Below, one piece after another: positions 1-4,856 of a DNA stretch of 7,000 nucleotides. Below the pieces are notes generated by a model. It did not search any database and was not told the DNA's origin. It worked only from the letters and a program-made list of their open reading frames with translations. The translations under genes and the position numbers were made by a program. This stretch comes from Candidatus Altarchaeota archaeon (GTDB taxonomy: Archaea; Altiarchaeota; Altiarchaeia; IMC4; SCGC-AAA252-I15). Where the stretch lies: positions 1 through 7,000 of the forward strand of contig JAHIYG010000003.1 of assembly GCA_018815265.1 (NCBI GenBank), read 5' to 3'. Within the stretch, counting starts at the first letter, position 1. Each line of letters opens with the position of its first letter.

Positions 1-246
1 AAGCGTCAGACCAGACGCCTTTATGAAATATACCCCTAAGCCCATGAGTTCCCTAAGCCCTTCTCCACCATCTATGAAGCACATTCGATAGTCTGGTTTA
101 GGGTGTCTTTCAACCTTGTCAAAAAGCACATCACAGGGTATTTTCCCCTTTAGATTTTCAACTTCCTCAACTGCGTGGGACCAGTTTGAGAGTATTTCGA
201 CCCTTCTCTCCCCATATCTCTCAAGCCATAGGTTAAGGTGCTGCAT
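1..246 (-). CDS. nurA: Probable DNA repair nuclease NurA, N-terminal fragment (runs off left edge)
   Basis: Only the first 82 codons are inside the window. The frame is open to position 1. Translation begins MQHLNLWLERYGERR. After an N-terminal part likely to be helical it reaches CFIDGGEGLRELMGLGVYFI (residues 56-75). An IDGG-type strand with an invariant Asp (here D59), followed by a second strand and a short hydrophobic stretch, is the pattern of the first catalytic motif of NurA. NurA is the 5'-3' nuclease that works with the HerA translocase in end resection at double-strand breaks in archaea. The ATG at 246 is favoured because an in-frame TAA lies inside the TATA box just upstream and no other start intervenes. 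The TATA box position predicts a leaderless mRNA. The other catalytic acidic residues are outside the window, so the call rests on one motif. Another RNase H-fold or DxGG-type protein remains possible. Confidence 0.5.
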   Translation of the reverse strand, partial: MQHLNLWLERYGERRVEILSNWSHAVEEVENLKGKIPCDVLFDKVERHPKPDYRMCFIDGGEGLRELMGLGVYFIKASGLTL

Positions 247-268
247 ATACGACTTTGGTCGGCGTTTC

Positions 269-277
269 TTTTATAAA
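269..277 (-). promoter_or_regulatory. TATA box of the nurA-like gene
   Basis: On the minus strand this reads TTTATAAAA, close to the archaeal TATA consensus. Its centre lies about 27 bp upstream of the ATG at 246, so the predicted transcription start falls at or next to the start codon (leaderless mRNA). This is inferred from spacing only. Confidence 0.6.
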
Positions 278-296
278 CCAACCTAGTCCAGTGGAA

Positions 297-318
297 AAGT
301 TAATGTGCTTTTTAACTT
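297..318. promoter_or_regulatory. 7-bp inverted repeat overlapping a candidate promoter in the divergent intergenic region
   Basis: AAGTTAA (297-303) and TTAACTT (312-318) form a perfect 7-bp dyad with an 8-bp spacer. The right arm overlaps the T/A-rich stretch CTTTTTAAC (308-316), the best TATA-like candidate for the plus-strand gene starting at 350. The site lies between two divergent genes, and the plus-strand gene looks like a small winged-helix protein. An operator, perhaps autoregulatory, is therefore plausible but unproven. Confidence 0.3.
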
Positions 319-340
319 GGATTACCTTCTATTTTCTCCC

Positions 341-345
341 GGTGG
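341..345 (+). promoter_or_regulatory. Possible ribosome binding site of the 65-aa winged-helix ORF
   Basis: GGTGG sits 4 nt before the GTG start at 350. It partly matches the archaeal GAGGTG-type Shine-Dalgarno sequence. The spacing is somewhat short, so support for this start is modest. Confidence 0.3.
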
Positions 346-349
346 TTAG

Positions 350-547
350 GTGGATTGCAAGTTAAAGATTTGTGAACTGATGAAGGATTTAAAAACCTGT
401 AAGATAAAGTTCATCGAACAAGAGCTTATGTGGTATGGAGCAGATAAAGCTGAAATAATCGAGTCATTGAAGGTTTTGCAGGAGCGCGGCGTCATCTACA
501 GGAAGAAAGGCGGTGTTTTAGAGCTTACTGAACCATTAAAGTCTTAA
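350..547 (+). CDS. Small winged-helix-like protein (65 aa), function unknown
   Basis: The GTG-started ORF encodes a 65-residue, Lys/Glu-rich soluble protein with no signal peptide or membrane segment. The pattern is helix (4-14), helix (20-28), a longer helix after G30 (32-46), a Gly turn, then two short strands, VIYRKK and VLELT, separated by a GG turn (48-60). The sequence EIIESLKVLQERGVIY followed by a Gly-rich wing is typical of a winged helix-turn-helix, such as small archaeal regulators or the C-terminal winged helix of archaeal MCM. It could bind DNA or be a protein-interaction module. It lies divergent from the nurA-like gene and convergent with topA, sharing the TTAA that holds both stop codons (TAA at 545-547 here). 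Regulation may involve the dyad at 297-318. No specific family is recognised. That it is a real gene is moderately supported by the clean fold pattern and tight packing. Confidence 0.6.
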   Translation: MDCKLKICELMKDLKTCKIKFIEQELMWYGADKAEIIESLKVLQERGVIYRKKGGVLELTEPLKS

Positions 548-3084
548 CTGCTGTTTGATTCACAGTCGGGGTTGACACATTTCTCATATGCCTGCTTACC
601 TTCAGGTGAAATTTTAATGACTGTGTATCCGCATTTTGTGCATTTGTGTGTTTTCTCAAACTGGTGTTTGGGCAGGGACCATATGTTCTTGCATTTTGGA
701 TATCCGCTACAGCCTATGAAGTAGGTGCCAAACCTGGATTTTCTTAATAACATGTCTGAACCGCACTTTGGACAAGCGCCAACGCTTTCAGCATCTGAGT
801 TCCCATTTTTCCCAAGTGTATGTCTTTCACATTCAGGGTTAACGCAACTATCAAATGTTTCGTCTTTTTCCTTGTATACTCGAATAACTGGGTAGCTGCA
901 TTTTTCGCAGACTCCAACATCATCAAAGTGGGTTTTTGGCAGGGGCCATATGTTCTTGCATTTTGGATATCCGCTACAGCCTATGAAAAAACTGCCGTAC
1001 CTTGACTTTCGAACAATCATTTCTGATTCGCATTTAGGGCATTTCCCTACAGCCTTCAACTCTGGGGCTTCACCTTTTTTAGTAGGGCATCCAGGGTTTA
1101 TGCAGTAGTTGTGTTTTCTGCCTTTTTTAGGCTTGACTGACACCTGATAGAATCCGCATTCCTTGCATTTAGCCGATTTCTTCGCATCTCCAGAGGGTAT
1201 GGGCCATGTGAGCGTGCATTTCGGGTAGTTACTGCAGCCTATGAATGCGCCACCATACCTTGATTTTCTTAGTATGAGGTTTGATTGGCAGCTTGGGCAC
1301 TCACCCATTGAGTCTGCTTTTTGCCTGGCTGTTGTAAGTCCAGTGGTTAGTGACTCAGTTATTTTTGCTTCGTTCTGTTTGAAGACAGAAAGTATCTCCA
1401 TGAGAGACTGCTTACCCTCGCCTATGACCTGTTCATGCGTTATTTTCCCTTCGGTTATATGCTCCATTTCTTCTTCGAATTTTCTGGTGAGCTTTTCTGA
1501 TATGACGTCAGGACAGTATTTGTTGAGTGAGTCAATGACTTTCAGACCAAGTTCTGTGACCATCATGGATTTTCCGTCAATGTATCCCCTTCGGTATAGT
1601 ATGTCAACTATCTGCGAGCGCGTGGCTTTTGTGCCTAAGTTTTTGGACTCCATCTCCTTGATTATTGATGCCGGCGTGTATCTCTTAGGTGGTTTAGTCT
1701 CTTTCTGGTGTAAAAGCAGGTCTTTTACCTTGAGTTTCTCACCTTTCTCAAGGGGTGGGAGGAGGGTTTCTTCGAATTTAGCGTATCTGCCGTAGTAGAT
1801 GTGCCAGCCTTTTTCGACTGTAGTGTTTCCTTTAGCTATGAAGAGTTCGCCATTGTTGTTGAGTGTCACAGAAACAGTCTGCCTGGTTGCAGCCTCTCCA
1901 AATGACGCCAGAAACCGCCTAACTATCAAGTCATATACCATCTGCTGTTGTTTATCAAGTTTGGCTGGCATCTCGCCAGTCGGGTGTATGGCAGGGTGTG
2001 CGGGGTCGGTCTTTTTACCCTTGGCAGGCTTGAGAGACTTCTTTGTAAGAAGCGTAGAACTCAACATTTCATAGTCTTTTTGGCGTCTTATGTTTTCTAT
2101 TATTTTCTTGCAGTCTATGTCTTTAGGTATCTCCTGACTGGATGTTCGGGGGTAGCTTATGTACGCGTTTGTATAAAGGTCTTGAGCAACCTCCAGTGTC
2201 CTTCTAGGGTCGATGTTTAAGTGTTTGTAGGCTTCAGTTTGGAGCGTTGTTAGGTCAAATGGGTAGGGCGCCGGCTGTTTGTATTGTTTGGAGTCGACGC
2301 TGTCAACTACAGCGGTGTCCTGACATTTGTCTTTGGCTTTTTTGGCTTTTTCTTCCTCCTGGAATTTATCCTCTATATGCAGTGAGCTGAATTCGCTGTT
2401 TTTGATGCATATCATTTCGAGCTGCCAGTATGTTTCCGGCTTAAAAGCCATTATGCTGTGTTCCCTGACAGCCAGTATCTTCAATGTTGGGCCCTGCACC
2501 CTTCCAACGCTCAATGTCTTGTAGTTTCCTCCCTTTTTCACAGCATGTGTTAGCGCCCGGGAGAGGTTTATGCCCCAGTACCAGTCGAGTGTATGCCTTG
2601 TCAAGCCTGCGTTTGCAAGGCCGAAGTCGATTGTCGTCAGCTTCTCAAATGCTTTATGTATGGATTCTGCAGTGAGTGTAGAATACTTCATCCTCTCCAC
2701 GTTTTTGCCGTGCGGATCTGCATTGCAACCGTGTTTTATGACGTTGTATCCGATGACTTCCCCCTCTACGTCGTAGTCGCACGCATTAATGTATTTCCCC
2801 GACTTTTTTGCAAGAGCCTTAATGCAGTCCAGGTATTTTTTTGTGTAGTCGCTGCCTTTCGAAACCTGGTATGACGGCACCCATTCGATGTCGAAGACTG
2901 GGTAGGTCCACCCATTTTGCTTTTTCTGCCTTAAACCGAAGATGTGACCGACCGCTGGTGCGACATACATGTCTCCAACTTCATAATACGGCACTCCATT
3001 GTGGGAGTGCTTCACAGCCTTACCCAACGCATTAGCTATCCTTTCCGCAACATTCGGCTTCTCAGTTATGATTAAAGTGTGCAT
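544..3084 (-). CDS. topA: DNA topoisomerase I (type IA), archaeal type, with six C-terminal zinc ribbons
   Basis: This enzyme relaxes negatively supercoiled DNA by cutting and rejoining one strand through a 5'-phosphotyrosine. The 846 residues begin with a Toprim domain: TEKPN with catalytic E8, and the acidic motif DYDVEGE with D103, D105 and E107. The type IA core follows, with SVGRVQGPT (about 192-200) and the active-site stretch ISYPRTSS, where Y311 is the catalytic tyrosine and R313 the conserved arginine. HPAIHPTG (about 363-370) and GTKATRSQIVDILYRRGYI (about 484-502) are further family motifs. The tail holds six Cys4 zinc ribbons: C596/599/617/623, C640/643/661/666, C682/685/703/709, C726/729/747/752, C771/774/792/798 and C815/818/836/841. 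They form three alternating pairs, spaced 86 and then 89 residues apart. The protein is long for an archaeal topoisomerase I because of this tail. The ATG at 3084 sits about 27 bp after a TATA-like box, suggesting a leaderless mRNA. All key residues are present, so it should be active. Confidence 0.96.
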   Translation of the reverse strand: MHTLIITEKPNVAERIANALGKAVKHSHNGVPYYEVGDMYVAPAVGHIFGLRQKKQNGWTYPVFDIEWVPSYQVSKGSDYTKKYLDCIKALAKKSGKYINACDYDVEGEVIGYNVIKHGCNADPHGKNVERMKYSTLTAESIHKAFEKLTTIDFGLANAGLTRHTLDWYWGINLSRALTHAVKKGGNYKTLSVGRVQGPTLKILAVREHSIMAFKPETYWQLEMICIKNSEFSSLHIEDKFQEEEKAKKAKDKCQDTAVVDSVDSKQYKQPAPYPFDLTTLQTEAYKHLNIDPRRTLEVAQDLYTNAYISYPRTSSQEIPKDIDCKKIIENIRRQKDYEMLSSTLLTKKSLKPAKGKKTDPAHPAIHPTGEMPAKLDKQQQMVYDLIVRRFLASFGEAATRQTVSVTLNNNGELFIAKGNTTVEKGWHIYYGRYAKFEETLLPPLEKGEKLKVKDLLLHQKETKPPKRYTPASIIKEMESKNLGTKATRSQIVDILYRRGYIDGKSMMVTELGLKVIDSLNKYCPDVISEKLTRKFEEEMEHITEGKITHEQVIGEGKQSLMEILSVFKQNEAKITESLTTGLTTARQKADSMGECPSCQSNLILRKSRYGGAFIGCSNYPKCTLTWPIPSGDAKKSAKCKECGFYQVSVKPKKGRKHNYCINPGCPTKKGEAPELKAVGKCPKCESEMIVRKSRYGSFFIGCSGYPKCKNIWPLPKTHFDDVGVCEKCSYPVIRVYKEKDETFDSCVNPECERHTLGKNGNSDAESVGACPKCGSDMLLRKSRFGTYFIGCSGYPKCKNIWSLPKHQFEKTHKCTKCGYTVIKISPEGKQAYEKCVNPDCESNSS
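671..720. repeat. Direct repeat copy A inside topA (fifth zinc ribbon)
   Basis: This 50-bp segment matches 938-987 at 49 of 50 positions; the only difference is A versus G at the eighth base. It encodes the second half of the fifth zinc ribbon, FIGCSGYPKCKNIWSLPK. The copies are 267 bp apart, exactly 89 codons, so the repeat stays in frame. Confidence 0.9.
938..987. repeat. Direct repeat copy B inside topA (third zinc ribbon)
   Basis: This is the partner of the copy at 671-720, with one mismatch in 50. It encodes FIGCSGYPKCKNIWPLPK of the third zinc ribbon. Flanking DNA of the two modules is clearly more divergent than the 50-bp core. The equivalent part of the first ribbon (about 1202-1248) is also diverged. 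Confidence 0.9.
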
Positions 3085-3107
3085 GCTGAGGCAAGAATAG
3101 GAAGCAC

Positions 3108-3115
3108 TAAATAAA
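3108..3115 (-). promoter_or_regulatory. TATA-like box of topA
   Basis: The minus strand reads TTTATTTA, with its centre about 27 bp before the ATG at 3084. The spacing predicts transcription starting at or within 1-2 nt of the start codon. The box lies in the 42-bp gap after the RR1 stop codon, so topA can be transcribed independently of RR1. Confidence 0.5.
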
Positions 3116-3118
3116 AAA
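3113..3118 (-). terminator. Possible T-run terminator of RR1
   Basis: Shortly after the RR1 stop codon the minus strand carries six T residues, then A and TTT. Archaeal polymerase commonly terminates at oligo-T runs without a hairpin, and no hairpin is seen here. The run overlaps the topA TATA-like box, so it may serve both ends or only one. Confidence 0.3.
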
Positions 3119-3126
3119 GGGCACTA

Positions 3127-3582
3127 CTAATGAAGTATGCCAATCTGTGCGATGCTCTTAACAAATCTTTTTGTGTCTATGGGCTTGCATACAAAATTTG
3201 AAGCACCTAATTCAAATGCTTTATCAATGTTTTTTGTGTTGTTTATCCCAGCCAACACAATAACAGGTATGGACTTAAGGTCTGGGTTAGATTTAATCTC
3301 CCCTAATGTGGTTAATCCATTTTTCCGAGGCAAGTTCAAGTCAAGAAGTATCAAGTCTGGTTTTTTGTGGGGAACACCATAGTATTTGCCAGAGGATGTG
3401 AGGTAATCCAGTGCTTCAACACCATCTCCAACAGAAGTGAAATCTACGGATACATTAACCCCTAACTCCGACTCCTTGCTTTCACTAAATAGTTTATCTG
3501 TCTGTAAGGTATGTTTAAGCATCACTAGGTCTTCTTCCTCGTCTTCAACAACCAAAACCCTGATAGTCTGTTTGCCAACCAC
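3127..3582 (-). CDS. Stand-alone response regulator receiver domain (RR1)
   Basis: This 151-aa protein is a single CheY-like receiver of the Rcp1-like type found beside phytochrome-style and PAS histidine kinases. The acidic Mg2+-binding pair is E13/D14 in VVEDEEED. The phosphoacceptor is D81 in LILLDLNLPRKNG, and the conserved lysine is K133 in VCKPID. The usual switch Thr/Ser after the fourth strand is replaced: the segment reads PVIVLAGINN, placing A111 where Rcp1-like proteins have Thr. There is no DNA-binding or enzymatic output domain. The GTG at 3582 is the chosen start because an in-frame TAA lies about 16 codons upstream with no ATG between. No clear Shine-Dalgarno precedes it. The gene faces away from the sensor operon starting at 3676 across a 93-bp gap, so it is a likely partner of that kinase. 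It lies 42 bp upstream of topA on the same strand, but topA seems to have its own promoter. Confidence 0.9.
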   Translation of the reverse strand: MVGKQTIRVLVVEDEEEDLVMLKHTLQTDKLFSESKESELGVNVSVDFTSVGDGVEALDYLTSSGKYYGVPHKKPDLILLDLNLPRKNGLTTLGEIKSNPDLKSIPVIVLAGINNTKNIDKAFELGASNFVCKPIDTKRFVKSIAQIGILH

Positions 3583-3644
3583 AGGTATATCTTCTGAAAG
3601 ACAGTCAAAAAAACAATTATTTGCAGATTAAGCCAAAAAATCAG

Positions 3645-3651
3645 TATATTA
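3645..3651 (+). promoter_or_regulatory. TATA box of the sensor operon
   Basis: TATATTA is preceded by an A-rich stretch (AAAAAATCAG) that could act as the TFB recognition element. Its centre is about 28 bp before the ATG at 3676, so the predicted transcript starts at or within a few bases of that ATG. This is the main support for the 63-aa ORF being the first gene of the operon. Confidence 0.5.
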
Positions 3652-3655
3652 CGGG

Positions 3656-3676
3656 GGTTAACCACAAGATTAACCA
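3656..3676. promoter_or_regulatory. Candidate operator: two TTAACCA repeats beside the predicted transcription start
   Basis: TTAACCA occurs at 3658-3664 and again at 3670-3676, 12 bp apart. The first copy is part of the palindrome GGTTAACC (3656-3663). The pair lies between the TATA box and the first start codon of the sensor operon, where a bound protein would block initiation. No regulator is known here. Chance occurrence of two 7-mers is possible. Confidence 0.3.
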
Positions 3677-3867
3677 TGGTATCGAGGCAGCCTCTGGTTG
3701 CTGCCATTGACTGCGGCATGACCCAAGTTAAAGCAGGAATATTCCAACTAAACCGTAGATTATTCTCACCATTAGCTAAACCATGTTATCCAATGGCTAT
3801 CCAATGCCTAACAAAAAAAAACTTGGAGAATATATGCGAAAAACAAGGATATGAGGTAGACGAATGA
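3676..3867 (+). CDS. 63-aa ORF resembling the N-terminus of an FGGY-family (ASKHA) kinase; truncated or novel mini-protein
   Basis: Residues 7-37 resemble the first strands of FGGY carbohydrate kinases. LVAAIDCGMTQVKAGIF has the spacing of the phosphate-1 loop, usually IDxGTTxxKA, but with Met replacing the first Thr. A strand LNRRLFSPLAKPCYP follows, as in the family's second hairpin. A full FGGY kinase is about 500 aa; here the frame stops after 63, so it cannot be a working kinase. The last 25 residues show no family resemblance. Other frames beyond this point close quickly, and the binding-protein gene begins at once, so no remainder of a kinase is present. Support for expression: a TATA box about 28 bp before this ATG, and a 4-bp ATGA overlap with the next gene, suggesting translational coupling. 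A run of nine A (3813-3821) lies inside it. It may be a decayed remnant reused as a leader cistron, a small functional protein, or a chance ORF. Confidence 0.45.
   Translation: MVSRQPLVAAIDCGMTQVKAGIFQLNRRLFSPLAKPCYPMAIQCLTKKNLENICEKQGYEVDE
3853..3857 (+). promoter_or_regulatory. Shine-Dalgarno site of the solute-binding protein gene
   Basis: GAGGT lies 6 nt before the ATG at 3864, inside the end of the 63-aa ORF. It matches the archaeal anti-Shine-Dalgarno sequence and fixes the start of the binding protein. Confidence 0.6.
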
Positions 3868-4847
3868 ATAAGACAGTGCTGATGGTGTTGACAGGAGTTA
3901 TTTTTTTGGGGTGTATTGCATCACCTAACCAGATTCAGGCGCATGAGTTGAAGCTTGTGAGAATAGCAGCCTACAAAGGCGATGCCGCAGCATTGGTGTA
4001 CATAGCAAAGGATATGGGTTTTTTTGAAAAAAATGGTTTGAATGTTTCAATTTCAGATTTCGCTTCAGGCAGGCTTGCAATGGAGTCAATGCTTGAGGGT
4101 AATGAGGACTTAGCAACTTCGGCAAACATGGTATTTGTCACGGAATCCTTTAATGAACCTGACCTTAGGGTTCTTGCGTCAGTGTCTCTTTTCGGCTTAA
4201 ACAACATGGTAATAAGGGTTGATGGGGAAGTCAAGGATATTGAAGACATATCTGGTAAAAGAGTAGGGTTGTCTAAAAAGAGTTCGAGTGAATTCTTTTT
4301 CCACAGGTATCTGACATTAAAAGATTTAGGCAATTTAAATGTAACATATGTGGACATGAATCCCCAGACAATCAAGGAGAGCATAATCAACGGCTCATAT
4401 GCAGTGGTTGTTACATGGGACCCATATACGTATGAAATACAGAAGGTACTTGGTCCAAAAGTCATGGTAATACCCATACAGGGCAGTCAGAAAGTTAATT
4501 TCCTGCTTTCGACAAAGAAGAAGTGGCTGGAGAATAACCCTGATGACGCCGAAAAAATCCTTAAATCACTTATAGAAGCCAGTCAGTGGATTAACGCAGA
4601 CACCGAGCGAGCAAAAGACTACTTCCTTAACAGATTCAACTATGAAAGAGAGTACCTAAGCTATAGCTGGGATAAGTGTACATATCAAGTGACTTTAAAG
4701 CAGTCTCTTTTGATTGCAATGGATGAGCAAGCAGAATGGATGATTAAACAAGGATATACTAACACAACAGATATACCGAATTACCTTGAGCTAGTAGATG
4801 AAGGCCCACTTGAGGAAATTGATCCCAAATCAGTAACAATTATTTGA
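3864..4847 (+). CDS. Secreted solute-binding protein, NMT1/SsuA/TauA-like
   Basis: The 327-aa protein has an N-terminal signal peptide: Lys at position 3, a hydrophobic core at 5-19, and a likely cleavage after IQA (residue 26). LGC at 15-17 is only a weak lipobox. The mature part starts with LVRIAAYKGDAAALVYIAKD, then MGFFEKNGLNV and a segment ending LEGNEDLATSANM. These are hallmarks of the family binding sulfonates, nitrate, taurine or thiamine precursors. KDIEDISGKRVGLSK (about 124-138) and WDPYTYEIQK (about 189-198) fit the second lobe and hinge. It should be a two-lobed, extracytoplasmic ligand-binding protein; the ligand cannot be told. The start at 3864 is supported by GAGGT 6 nt upstream. 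No ABC permease or ATPase is nearby. A sensor kinase follows after 9 bp, so a role as ligand receptor for that kinase is more likely than transport (inference). Confidence 0.88.
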   Translation: MNKTVLMVLTGVIFLGCIASPNQIQAHELKLVRIAAYKGDAAALVYIAKDMGFFEKNGLNVSISDFASGRLAMESMLEGNEDLATSANMVFVTESFNEPDLRVLASVSLFGLNNMVIRVDGEVKDIEDISGKRVGLSKKSSSEFFFHRYLTLKDLGNLNVTYVDMNPQTIKESIINGSYAVVVTWDPYTYEIQKVLGPKVMVIPIQGSQKVNFLLSTKKKWLENNPDDAEKILKSLIEASQWINADTERAKDYFLNRFNYEREYLSYSWDKCTYQVTLKQSLLIAMDEQAEWMIKQGYTNTTDIPNYLELVDEGPLEEIDPKSVTII

Positions 4848-4856
4848 GTCGCAAAG

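Noticed and set aside
544..547. Overlapping TAA stops of convergent genes as a special signal
   Set aside because: TTAA naturally yields stop codons on both strands. Tight convergent packing explains it without a regulatory role.
1241..1795. 184-aa plus-strand ORF antisense to topA
   Set aside because: It lies wholly inside the strongly supported topA core, has a Ser/Leu-rich composition expected of an antisense shadow, and shows no recognisable domain or start signal.
3525..3719. 64-aa minus-strand ORF across the divergent promoter region
   Set aside because: It overlaps the RR1 start in another frame and the sensor operon promoter. No ribosome site or family resemblance was seen.
3813..3821. 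A9 run as a programmed frameshift site or a sequencing error that would extend the FGGY-like ORF
   Set aside because: Both alternative frames close within a short distance and show no FGGY continuation, so a slip would not restore a kinase.
3906..3914. Lipobox in the binding protein (LGC at residues 15-17)
   Set aside because: The position three before Cys is Phe and the one before that does not improve the match. A cleavage after IQA is at least as good, so lipoprotein status is left open.
3971..4477. 168-aa minus-strand ORF opposite the solute-binding protein
   Set aside because: It is fully covered by the binding-protein gene, whose family motifs and signal peptide are clear. The antisense translation has no recognisable features.
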